Shown: positions 18,695-26,434 of the stretch, one piece after another
Position numbering within the stretch: position 1 is the stretch's first letter
Layout of the letters: each line of letters begins with the position of its first letter
Source of the DNA: Roseiconus nitratireducens
Lineage (GTDB): Bacteria > Planctomycetota > Planctomycetia > Pirellulales > Pirellulaceae
DNA length: 64,000 nucleotides
Direction of reading: 5' to 3'
Assembly (NCBI RefSeq): GCF_008629675.1
Contig: NZ_VWOX01000003.1
Location: 62,001 to 126,000 of the forward strand
The notes under the pieces: generated by a model
What the model was told of the DNA's origin: nothing
What the model saw: only the letters and a program-made list of their open reading frames with translations
Database searches by the model: none
Translations under genes and position numbers: made by a program

Positions 18695-20569
18695 TCAGAA
18701 AAAACGGCCGTGCAAAAACCACGCGTTCGGACCCTGCAGGTCTCGAAAGACCCACCACAACTGCCCCCGATCGGTTTCGATGCGATAGTAATCCCGCCGC
18801 ACCGACGGCCCCTCCCACCAACCGGTTTCGATCCGTTCGGGGCCCCAGAAATACGCCACCCGGTGCACCTGACCGTGCACGCGAAAGGCGGGCAACCGAT
18901 TCGCGTTGCCGCCGGAGCGGGCGGGACCGGGGTCTGGCAATCCCGACGGGACCACGGCCAACGGGATCGGGTTCCGCAGCAATTTCACGGGCCGCCGCCG
19001 AGCATCTTGTGACGAGGGAGCGACGAACCGTTCGTGATGTCGCCGGCCGGTGGCCGTGAACGGGTGATCGCTGGTACGGTCCTCGTTCGTTTTCTTCTTC
19101 TCGGCGGGGGACGACAATTGGCGGAGCGCCCGCCGCACGGAATGATCGGTCAACGAATAGGTTCGGTACGCTTTTTCCGGCAACGGATTCCGGTTTAGCC
19201 GAACGCCCAACACCGCCTCGCGTCCCATCCGCACCGTCAATGCATCGACCAGACGCGACAGCGACCGCGGGGAGGCGCCGTCGCTTTCCAAACCCACCGG
19301 GTCCTCCGCGAACAACGAACGCTGCGTGGTTCGCATCCGATCCGACTGCAAGACCTCCAGCGTGATTGCGGTGATCGGCGACGGCAACCGCCGTGACTGC
19401 AGCCCGGCGTGAATCAGTTCCCCCAGATACGCCGCATCCAAGGTCGGCGCAAACAAGCCCACGCGATGCTCCCAGCTCCGTTCATCGACCAATCGGAAGC
19501 GGCACACCAGACGCAAAACCCCACGCCCATCCGTCTGCGCGACAAGCTGTCGCGTCAATCCTTCGATGCGGTCGGCGACGATCTGCAAGTCGTCGGTCGG
19601 GTATTGCAATACGTGCGTCGCCTGAGGTTGCGGGGCCTGCCGAATCACGTGCATCGGCACTTCGTATTCGCCCAGAATCTCCGCCAGACGTTTGACCAGC
19701 GGCTCACCCAAACGGCGAGCAAGCCCGGCGCGTGGTAGCCGGATCAAAGCACCGACCGTTTCGATCCCCAGCCGATCCAGCGTGTGCCGGGTTTCAGTCG
19801 CGATCCGCAACGCATCGATCGACAACGGTTCCAGATCCGCCACCAGGTCTTGGGACAGAAAGTCATCCCGGCGGTTGTAATGGGCATGGGCCCAGGCCGC
19901 GGCGGCGTTGTCGGCGATCGCCAATTTGGCCTTCAGCCCGAATGCCGCCAAACACCGGTGGGCGGCCGCCAAAATGCCGGACTCGCCCCCGAACAGGTGC
20001 GCGACCCCGGACAGGTCACACAGAATCGTCTCGGGCTGATTGATCACTTGGCCGGCCCACGGCCGGCGATCGAGCGTTTCGATCGCCACCAACGGACTGA
20101 GTTGCTCCTGCAAGGCCGCCGCAACGCGTTGCAGCGCGATCGAGTCGCTCAGCGGATCGTGCTGCTCCACCCACGGTCGTTCGGCCGCGGCGGCGACCGA
20201 GCGGCCGCGACGTCCGTCCCCACCACTGCGAAGGGGAACACCGCGAAGGGGGCCATGGCTGACCAGTTCGGTGGCTTGCGCGATCGCGATTCCGGGCCGG
20301 ACGCCCAAACGACGAGCCCGGGGACAGCAAGCCACGACCACGCGCCCGCCCCGGGGATCGGCCTGCCACAGGATCACCGGCCGCGGCGCTGTCTCCACTG
20401 GCGCAGCCCTTTCCGGCGAGTTAGCCGGTGGCTGCGAGTTAGCCGGTGGCTGCGAGTTAGCCGGTGGCTGCGGGGGCGGCTCGGTTGGCGTCTGCCCGCG
20501 CAAGCGAGGCTCGTTTTGCAGTCGTTGGATTGGCCAATTCCGCAGCCAGATGCCTAGCAGCCGTTTCAT
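18695..20569 (-). CDS. imuB: ImuB-type catalytically altered Y-family polymerase
   Basis: The 624-residue protein starts MKRLLGIWLRNWPIQRLQ, the typical ImuB opening, and keeps the Y-family fold: palm region CDLSGVAHLFGGE, helix-hairpin TLDRLGIETVGALIRLPRAGLARRLG, and little finger. It ends with WWEGPSVRRDYYRIETDRGQ and WFLHGRFF, as in ImuB. The acidic SIDE-type catalytic motif of active DinB polymerases is not seen. ImuB acts as a hub between ImuA, the beta clamp and DnaE2 in SOS mutagenesis. No dnaE2 lies in this window. An insert of about 35 residues after the opening contains three tandem PPANSQ repeats, and the gene overlaps imuA by about 113 bp. Confidence 0.85.
   Translation of the reverse strand: MKRLLGIWLRNWPIQRLQNEPRLRGQTPTEPPPQPPANSQPPANSQPPANSPERAAPVETAPRPVILWQADPRGGRVVVACCPRARRLGVRPGIAIAQATELVSHGPLRGVPLRSGGDGRRGRSVAAAAERPWVEQHDPLSDSIALQRVAAALQEQLSPLVAIETLDRRPWAGQVINQPETILCDLSGVAHLFGGESGILAAAHRCLAAFGLKAKLAIADNAAAAWAHAHYNRRDDFLSQDLVADLEPLSIDALRIATETRHTLDRLGIETVGALIRLPRAGLARRLGEPLVKRLAEILGEYEVPMHVIRQAPQPQATHVLQYPTDDLQIVADRIEGLTRQLVAQTDGRGVLRLVCRFRLVDERSWEHRVGLFAPTLDAAYLGELIHAGLQSRRLPSPITAITLEVLQSDRMRTTQRSLFAEDPVGLESDGASPRSLSRLVDALTVRMGREAVLGVRLNRNPLPEKAYRTYSLTDHSVRRALRQLSSPAEKKKTNEDRTSDHPFTATGRRHHERFVAPSSQDARRRPVKLLRNPIPLAVVPSGLPDPGPARSGGNANRLPAFRVHGQVHRVAYFWGPERIETGWWEGPSVRRDYYRIETDRGQLWWVFRDLQGPNAWFLHGRFF
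20418..20471 (-). repeat. 18-bp x3 tandem repeat spanning the imuA stop and imuB insert
   Basis: Three identical 18-bp units (GAGTTAGCCGGTGGCTGC on the plus strand) encode the PPANSQ repeats of ImuB. The imuA stop codon TAA (20459-20457) lies inside the unit at 20454-20471, because the same bases read in the imuA frame give a stop in every unit. The repeat therefore fixes the end of one protein and lengthens the linker of the other. Confidence 0.85.
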
Positions 20570-21578
20570 GCCGTCGAGTATCGCTGGAAGGAAGGGGATG
20601 GATCACGGCTTGGTCATCAATCTGCAACGTGACCTGCTGCCCCTGCCGTCCTCCGCGGACGCGATCCAGTGTCACCGAAATCGTTTCGAAATCGCTGCCG
20701 GTCCGCAGGCGGGGCGGGCGAAAGGCCGACGAGGGATCCGCCCCGGCCGAAGCGTCAGCCCGCCGACGTTTCTCCGCCACGTAGAACTGCACCTCGGAAA
20801 AGCTGGGCTTGCCCCGAGCTTCAAAGCCACGCACCAACAGCCCCGGCGTCCGGCCGGTTTCGGCGGCCAACTGCAAACGCCGCGCGTCCCGGTCATCGAC
20901 CCGCATCGGCAGGGCCGCCCAGACCGCCGCAACCGCGCCGCTGCGGAGCGCCTGGTCGATCGTCCAGATCGCGTCGCCGGCGGTGGGAGGACGCACCAGG
21001 ATCAGACGTCCGACGGCGATCCCCAACGCCGCCGCGGCCGGCGGATAGAACGTGCCGTCACAATCGACCACCAACAGCGGTCGGGCAGGGGTCTGACGCA
21101 AACGTTCGGCAGCGGCCAACAGCGCCAACGACCCCGCCGCGGCACTTTCATGAGCGGCAACCCACTCGGTCAACGTCGCGGCCAGCAGCCCGCCAGCGGG
21201 CAACCAGCCATTCATCACGTCCGATCCGGTGGAAAACACCGCTTCTTCGGTTCGCCGAATCGTCGTGATGCAACCGACCTGGTCCCGCAACTTTCGCAAC
21301 ACCCGATCACGACGTTCACGCTCGGATCCGGGAGACCGGCGACCAGATTCCTCGCCCCGGTTGGGCTCGATCGCTGCCTGGGATGATGGCCGGCAGACGG
21401 CCGCGGTGGAATCCGACGCGGCCGGATTGCCTGCCGCATTCGCCACCGACGCATTCAGCACCGCTGGAGCGAAAGCCTTTGCCGCCGACGCTTTCGTCGT
21501 CTGCCGGGGTGCCGACGTTTTCGCCCCGGAAGCCGGCGCGGCGGCGTTCATGAACGAAAAGAGTTGCTGGCTGGCCAT
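20457..21578 (-). CDS. imuA: ImuA-like RecA-fold protein
   Basis: The product is about 373 residues from the ATG at 21578 (MASQQLFSFM). A variable Ala-rich N-terminal region is followed by a RecA-like core: VFSTGSDVMNGWLPAGGLLAATLTEW near the expected P-loop position, PLLVVDCDGTFYPPAAAALGI (beta strand plus loop) and LILVRPPTAGDAIWTIDQAL. The GxxxxGK[ST] Walker A is missing, as in ImuA, which is a degenerate RecA homologue. ImuA works with ImuB and DnaE2 in damage-induced mutagenesis. The overlap of about 113 bp with imuB implies co-expression. No SOS box could be identified upstream by eye. Confidence 0.8.
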   Translation of the reverse strand: MASQQLFSFMNAAAPASGAKTSAPRQTTKASAAKAFAPAVLNASVANAAGNPAASDSTAAVCRPSSQAAIEPNRGEESGRRSPGSERERRDRVLRKLRDQVGCITTIRRTEEAVFSTGSDVMNGWLPAGGLLAATLTEWVAAHESAAAGSLALLAAAERLRQTPARPLLVVDCDGTFYPPAAAALGIAVGRLILVRPPTAGDAIWTIDQALRSGAVAAVWAALPMRVDDRDARRLQLAAETGRTPGLLVRGFEARGKPSFSEVQFYVAEKRRRADASAGADPSSAFRPPRLRTGSDFETISVTLDRVRGGRQGQQVTLQIDDQAVIHPLPSSDTRRHETAARHLAAELANPTTAKRASLARADANRAAPAATG

Positions 21579-21917
21579 GACGATTATCCAGACCAAGGAA
21601 AAGCGAAAACGGGGGTGCACAACCGGAAGCGGCGGACAATGCAAGCATAACCGATGCTAGCAATCTAAACTGTCTTTCTCGTCCCCTCCGGAGGGCGGCG
21701 GCCTGCTTCGAACCGGGTCGAACCGGATACCGTGGACGGCGGGCCGGGGGTACAACCACACCGACCCATTGGCAGCCGCCCCCCACTCATCAGGCACAAT
21801 CAGTCGGTCTGCTAACCAGCGGGGCACGCACGGGAACGCGAGCACGGGAGCAGGAATCGCTCTTCGCCCTCCCACGTTTCTTCTTTCGGCAAAACACTCG
21901 ATCACAGGACACTTTGG
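21579..21917. other. Divergent intergenic region between imuA and the LapA-like gene
   Basis: About 340 bp separate divergent genes and should contain the promoters for the mutagenesis cassette and the membrane protein. I found no clear palindromic LexA site, but planctomycete LexA sites are not known to me well enough to exclude one. No coding feature is supported here. Confidence 0.4.
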
Positions 21918-22259
21918 ATGCTGTCGCGAATTCGATGGTTTTTGATAATCGGCGGCGTTCTGGTGCTGGCGATCTTCTCGTTGGCCAACACCGAAAACGT
22001 GCCGCTGACGATGCCTTTGGTGTTCAACACCGAACTTCCGCTGGCCATGTTGTTGGCCGTTTCGTTCTTGATCGGCTTCATGGTTGGATCGCTGTGGACG
22101 GCTTGGATGCTGCGTCGCCCGGCGGCGCACAAAACATCTGGTCGGAGCGCATCCGGCAAGGGCGCATCTGGTAAGGGCTCCGGGACAAAAGCGCCGCCCG
22201 CAACCGCCCCCTCTTCGACCGAGCCTGCGGACCGTCCCCCCGATCCCCATCTGCCGTGA
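21918..22259 (+). CDS. LapA-like (DUF1049) inner-membrane protein
   Basis: The 113-residue product has two membrane helices (about residues 6-24 and 39-62) separated by a short loop with ANTENVPLTMPLVF, the layout of the LapA/DUF1049 family. A basic tail rich in Ser, Gly, Lys, Ala and Pro follows and is probably cytoplasmic. E. coli LapA functions with LapB in lipopolysaccharide assembly, but family members elsewhere are uncharacterised, so that role should not be assumed. No LapB-like gene is adjacent. Confidence 0.75.
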   Translation: MLSRIRWFLIIGGVLVLAIFSLANTENVPLTMPLVFNTELPLAMLLAVSFLIGFMVGSLWTAWMLRRPAAHKTSGRSASGKGASGKGSGTKAPPATAPSSTEPADRPPDPHLP

Positions 22260-22345
22260 CCGGCCAAGACGTGCTTTAAAATTCACCCTCCCTCCCAGGA
22301 AGTCGTGCAGCTTTCCGAGCAAGGAAAAGACTTGCTTTTCTGAAA

Positions 22346-22491
22346 TTCACCCTCCTCCGGGAGGGTCAAAGGCGAGGCACGAGCCTTTGGGGAGGGTGTC
22401 CTGTAGAACCCGCTGAAATACAACGACCCCGGCCGTCCCCTCCCCGCGTCGTCGCGGGGCTCCTCCGCGACCCTCCCGGAGGGAGGGTGAA
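22346..22491. repeat. 146-bp structured repeat element with inverted ends (copy A)
   Basis: The left end TTCACCCTCCTCCGGGAGGG is complementary to the right end (22469-22491) over 22 of 23 bases, with one extra C on the right. Each end is itself nearly palindromic. Inside are two further perfect hairpins, AAAGGC...GCCTTT and CCCCGCG-TCGT-CGCGGGG. It has no coding potential that I trust. It occupies the convergent gap between the LapA-like gene and a small minus-strand gene, and a second copy lies at 56909-57053. A partial third left end is present at 22282-22291. Confidence 0.75.
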
Positions 22492-22570
22492 GTGTCTTGT
22501 GTAGATGCCAATGCCCATGTGTAGATGCCAATGCCCATAGGGTCGGTGAAATGAAACGACACGCCCGCTT

Positions 22571-22858
22571 TCATCGTCCACGAGCTGCCATTTCCGCCCG
22601 GCGTTGAGCCACGAGCTGGTAGCGGAGCAGAACCAAACGGGCCAAATCGCCCATGTGGTGCAGGCCGTCGCCGCAATCGGTGGCCGCCGCGACCGAAGTC
22701 CCGGCGCTCCGCTGCGCGGCGCGCCCGCCGGCGACGCGGTCGCGTCCCGAAGCAGCGGCCGGCAGCGGAGCCGGGGGGTTCACGACCGGCGTTGCGACCG
22801 GAGCGGCAACGGGGCTGGAATCCAACGCGGCGGAATCAAAAAGCATCATCTGGGTCAT
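22571..22858 (-). CDS. Small protein of unknown function (95 aa)
   Basis: From the ATG at 22858 the frame encodes MTQMMLFDSAALDSSPVA, an Ala/Pro/Val-rich linker, and a C-terminal helix GDLARLVLLRYQLVAQRR that looks folded. GGAG lies about nine bases before the ATG. The opposite strand is also open here, but its translation is Arg-rich and repetitive in the way of a shadow frame. The gene converges with the LapA-like gene. I do not recognise the family; it may be a small planctomycete-specific protein. Confidence 0.5.
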   Translation of the reverse strand: MTQMMLFDSAALDSSPVAAPVATPVVNPPAPLPAAASGRDRVAGGRAAQRSAGTSVAAATDCGDGLHHMGDLARLVLLRYQLVAQRRAEMAARGR

Positions 22859-23210
22859 CTCAAAGCTCCGGCAAACGGCCAATCGAGTTGCTTCCGAGCG
22901 TGGTTCCGCTCGATTGGTCGGAATCTTCGCGATCCCGATGACACGTCCGGTCACGCCCCAGCGGCGACTGTCCGAAACCGCCAGAATCGGATAAACTTCT
23001 TGCAGCTGGACCCGAACGTTCCCGCGGACACGCCGTCGGAGCATGGCGGACGCCGGAGAACCTCGCTCTGGGACACGAATCGGACGAAAAGCGCCGGATT
23101 TCGTCTCCAAGCGTGCTGGGGCACGATCGGTCCTTCGCGAATTGATTCCCTTCCCGCGACCGACCTCCGTTTGGGTCGGCAACGCCCCCCAATCGACAAG
23201 GTTTTCCCGC
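22859..23210. other. Divergent intergenic region, no gene seen
   Basis: These 350 bp lie between the starts of the 95-residue minus-strand gene and the 138-residue plus-strand gene. Open frames on both strands are continuations of the neighbouring reading frames without recognisable features. Promoters for both genes are expected here. Confidence 0.35.
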
Positions 23211-23627
23211 ATGGCTGCCGCCAACGCCGAAGAAATTGAATTCAAGATTTCGCCCGATGATCAGGACGAACACAGCTTCGTCAGCATTTGGAACATCGCT
23301 TCCGCGACCTGTGACGGCAAATTGGAAGAAACCCGGGCGTTGGCTTCCAAACTGCTCAATTTCCTGTGCAAACGTGACTGTGACTTTGTCGTCTGCAGCT
23401 CCTCCAACCTGGAATACCTGGACGAGAAATTTGAAAGCGACAACAAGATCTTGTACGACTGGAAGCCCGAGAGCGAGCACGTGGACATCATCACGCAGCA
23501 CGCCGAAGTGCCCGGAAAGGCCTTCATGTCTTTCCTGAAAACGCACAAGTTCAATCCCGCGACGAAGTACAATCCCCGCCGCGCCGACCGCGTCGAGTGG
23601 TTCAACGAACGCTGGTGCGTGGGCTGA
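23211..23627 (+). CDS. Conserved-looking protein of unknown function (138 aa)
   Basis: The 138-residue product starts MAAANAEEIEFKISPDDQDE and is a compact, acidic, probably cytoplasmic domain without signal peptide or membrane segment. Aromatic and Cys residues (LLNFLCKRDCDFVVCSSSNL, VEWFNERWCVG) suggest a folded protein. It ends with a Trp-rich tail. I do not recognise a family or active site. A tandem 16-bp repeat begins just after the stop. The start at 23211 is chosen because the upstream part of the frame is Arg/Pro-rich and lacks folded character. Confidence 0.65.
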   Translation: MAAANAEEIEFKISPDDQDEHSFVSIWNIASATCDGKLEETRALASKLLNFLCKRDCDFVVCSSSNLEYLDEKFESDNKILYDWKPESEHVDIITQHAEVPGKAFMSFLKTHKFNPATKYNPRRADRVEWFNERWCVG

Positions 23628-23631
23628 GTTC

Positions 23632-23703
23632 GGGTTCACCGGTGCTGGGGTTCACCGGTGCTGGGGTTCACCGGTGCTGGGGTTCACCGGTGCTGGGGTT
23701 CAC
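23632..23703. repeat. 16-bp tandem repeat, four and a half units
   Basis: GGGTTCACCGGTGCTG is repeated exactly four times and then partially. Each unit contains the palindrome CACCGGTG. The array lies immediately downstream of the 138-residue gene and upstream of the PDZ-protein gene. Exact identity between units points to recent expansion by slippage. Confidence 0.9.
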
Positions 23704-23802
23704 AGGCTCGGCCCATTCACGCAAGTCAAAACCACGTGCAGCCGAATCAACCTCGGTTGATCGTGGTCCACGTTCTTCCTTTCGCCGGCGACGGCCCGAC
23801 CC

Positions 23803-25107
23803 ATGCTCCTTCCGCGAACGAATCTGGGGCTGATCTTGGCGTTGCTTTGGATCCTGGGCGCAGGCTCGTCCGGAACAGCCCAGCCTCCCTCCCAGACCAC
23901 TCCGCCGGCGAATGCCGCTGCGGCGGAAGATGGCGCGGAGAACGCCTCCGCAGAAGACACCTCCGCAGAAGACACCGTGGCGGGTGGGCCTTCCGGCGGC
24001 ACCGAACTGCCGAACAGTGAATCACAAGCCAAGAAGGATTCACAAGCCGATTCACAAGCCAAGGATCAGCGCACGCTGGCGGACTGGGCGGAACAACTTT
24101 CCCACCCTCGGTTTCTCCGCCGCGAATCGGCCGAGCGGCATCTGATTGACGGGGGCGAGAAAGCGGTGCCGGTGCTGATCGAAGCACTCGGCAGTGGCGA
24201 TCTGGAAACCACCCAGCGGGTCATTTCCGTGCTCGCCCGGATCGCCCAAAGCGAGCCTCCGCTGCACACCGAGGGTGCCTTCGCGGCGCTCTCGGACATC
24301 GCCCGCCGAGGCGTCAGCACCAAGTCGAGCGTGGCCAAATCGACCCTGCAGGACCTGATTCTTCAGCGTCAACACGAAGCCCGGGTTCAGCTCACCGCGG
24401 CAGGCGTCTTTGTCGACATTGACACCGTCGCTCTGGGGGCGCGCAGCCAGGATCGCCCCATCGTCCGGATCGACGAGAACTGGAACGGAGACGTTCAAAC
24501 GCTCGACTGGCTGCGATGGTTGGCGGAATACGACTTCGCCGTCTTGAAGGGGAAATCGATCACACCGGAAGTGTTTGAAGCGATCGCCCGGATGCCGGAC
24601 TTGGAGACACTGGTCGTGATCGAAAGTGAGCTCAGCGCGGCCTCGATCGAAGCCCTGCAGCAGCGCACGCGTCTGGACGCAATCGAGTTTCGTTACATCC
24701 GGTTGAACGAAGACATCCTGACCGCGCTGGCGGAGGTGCGACTGAGGAGCGCGATCTATCTGATGGGGACGGGAGTGTCGACCGACAGGGTGGAACAGTT
24801 GCGCGCGGAGCTTCCCGGCTTGGAGATCACGCACCGTCAGGGTGGGTTCTTGGGCGTCGTGTGTCGCAGCGTCTTCGACAATGTCTGCGAGGTCAGCCAG
24901 ATCCTGGAGGATAGTGCGGCCGACAAAGCCGGGCTGCGTCCGGGCGACATCGTGACCCGAATCGATGGCAAAACGATCGCGCGTTTTGAAGATTTGCAAA
25001 ACCAGATCAATACGCGGATCCCCGGTGACGAGATTTCGATTCAGTTTCGTCGCGGCGATGAAATGATCGACACCACGGCAACCCTGGGCAAACAAAGAAA
25101 TCAATGA
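23803..25107 (+). CDS. Secreted PDZ-domain protein
   Basis: The 434-residue product has a signal peptide (about residues 1-27, LGLILALLWILGAGSSGTAQ) and an Ala/Glu/Ser-rich linker. An armadillo/HEAT-like helical segment follows (about 90-190, HLIDGGEKAVPVLIEALGSGD), then a leucine-rich-repeat-like region, and a C-terminal PDZ domain (about 345-425) with SAADKAGLRPGDIVTRIDGK. PDZ domains bind C-termini of partner proteins, often in proteases, but no protease domain is present, so this looks like a periplasmic adaptor. It overlaps the mutY start by four bases (ATGA), so the two genes are translationally coupled although functionally unrelated as far as can be seen. Confidence 0.8.
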   Translation: MLLPRTNLGLILALLWILGAGSSGTAQPPSQTTPPANAAAAEDGAENASAEDTSAEDTVAGGPSGGTELPNSESQAKKDSQADSQAKDQRTLADWAEQLSHPRFLRRESAERHLIDGGEKAVPVLIEALGSGDLETTQRVISVLARIAQSEPPLHTEGAFAALSDIARRGVSTKSSVAKSTLQDLILQRQHEARVQLTAAGVFVDIDTVALGARSQDRPIVRIDENWNGDVQTLDWLRWLAEYDFAVLKGKSITPEVFEAIARMPDLETLVVIESELSAASIEALQQRTRLDAIEFRYIRLNEDILTALAEVRLRSAIYLMGTGVSTDRVEQLRAELPGLEITHRQGGFLGVVCRSVFDNVCEVSQILEDSAADKAGLRPGDIVTRIDGKTIARFEDLQNQINTRIPGDEISIQFRRGDEMIDTTATLGKQRNQ

Positions 25108-26297
25108 CCTCGGGCCGTGTGAAACAGTCCCGCTCGTCATCCGGGCAACGGAGTGCCGTCCCGCCGCACGAACCGGTCTGGCAACAATCTCGTTGGCGGA
25201 GCGACGTGCGCCGGAAGTTGCTGGCGTGGTTTGACCAGAACGCGAGGGAAATGCCCTGGCGCAGCGATCCCCAGCCGTATCACGTGTGGGTCAGCGAAAT
25301 CATGCTGCAGCAGACCCAGGTGGCGACCGTCCTGCCCTACTATCGGCGTTGGATGAAGTCGTTTCCCACGGTCGCCGATCTGGCAGCAGCCGACGAAGCG
25401 GAATTGCTGCGTCATTGGGAAGGTCTGGGATACTACCGCCGCGTTCGCTCGCTGCACGCCGCGGCCAAACAAATCATGGAGCGGCACGGCGGCGAGTTCC
25501 CGCTGGACTTCGAGTCGGTGCTGGCACTGCCCGGCGTCGGGCGCTACACCGCCGGGGCGGTGTTGTCGATCTCCGCCGGGGCGAAGCTGCCCGTGTTGGA
25601 AGGCAATACCCAGCGGGTTTATAGTCGCTGGATTGCGTTGCGACGGCCGCCGAGTGATCCGTCGGCAACCCGCCTGCTATGGGACGTTGCTCAAGCCATG
25701 CTGCCACACCGGGGAGCGTCCAGCGGCACGTTCAACCAGGCCGCGATGGAATTGGGGGCCCTGGTCTGCACCCCGACCGGGCCCGACTGTGATTCCTGTC
25801 CGGTCCGCGCCCACTGCCAAGCCGCCAAACAGGAGTTGCAGACGGAGATTCCCGGCAAGATCAAACGTCTTCGCTACGAAGACCGAACCGAATTCGCACT
25901 GATCGTGGATCGGAAACGACGACGGGAAACCGAATACCTGATGCGTCCGCTACCCGAAGGCGGTCGCTGGGCCGGGCTCTGGGATTTTCCTCGGCCGACG
26001 GAAGTCGGAACCGAGACGGTTGACCAGGCGGCTTCCTGGTTGGCCGAACAGCTTGGCGTTCCGGTCGATCACGGCCCGCGTTTGCGGACGCTTCGGCACG
26101 CAGTCACCCGTTACCGCATCTCACTTCACATCCATCGCGCCAGGCTCAGCGAAGCGACGTCAATGGCCGATCCGCCCCCGACACCCTGGCAGTGGGTGCG
26201 GCTGTCGCACCTGGACCAGCTTCCGATGAGCACGACGGGTCGGCAGATCCACGCGTACCTGCAAGACAACCGGCAACCGTTGCTGCCGCTGGGTTAG
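25104..26297 (+). CDS. mutY: A/G-specific adenine glycosylase MutY
   Basis: The 397-residue enzyme removes adenine mispaired with 8-oxoguanine. It has the helix-hairpin-helix LPGVGRYTAGAVLS (about 142-155), catalytic Glu in VSEIMLQQTQVATV (Glu65), WEGLGYYRR, and the iron-sulfur loop C-x6-C-x2-C-x5-C (Cys222, 229, 232, 238). The C-terminal Nudix-like 8-oxoG recognition domain follows (about 250-390). The position equivalent to E. coli Asp138 reads VLEGNTQRV, with Glu166 where Asp is usual; see findings. An N-terminal extension of about 25 basic residues precedes the domain. Its start overlaps the PDZ gene. Confidence 0.92.
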   Translation: MTSGRVKQSRSSSGQRSAVPPHEPVWQQSRWRSDVRRKLLAWFDQNAREMPWRSDPQPYHVWVSEIMLQQTQVATVLPYYRRWMKSFPTVADLAAADEAELLRHWEGLGYYRRVRSLHAAAKQIMERHGGEFPLDFESVLALPGVGRYTAGAVLSISAGAKLPVLEGNTQRVYSRWIALRRPPSDPSATRLLWDVAQAMLPHRGASSGTFNQAAMELGALVCTPTGPDCDSCPVRAHCQAAKQELQTEIPGKIKRLRYEDRTEFALIVDRKRRRETEYLMRPLPEGGRWAGLWDFPRPTEVGTETVDQAASWLAEQLGVPVDHGPRLRTLRHAVTRYRISLHIHRARLSEATSMADPPPTPWQWVRLSHLDQLPMSTTGRQIHAYLQDNRQPLLPLG

Positions 26298-26434
26298 CGA
26301 GACAGCGGTTGATTCTGATTCGGATTCCGGTAGTGAGACGCATTCGATTTTGCGGGCACATTCGGTTTACAATGGAGGGACTTTCTACCTGCCCCTTCAT
26401 CTCTCTCCCACCTAACCCACCAGAGATCCTCACC

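Noticed and set aside
22604-23239. Plus-strand frame opposite the 95-residue gene
   Set aside because: Arg/Gly-rich translation without hydrophobic core, and the minus frame has a better start context.
23632-23703. CRISPR array from the exact 16-bp units
   Set aside because: The units follow each other without spacers, so it is a simple tandem repeat.
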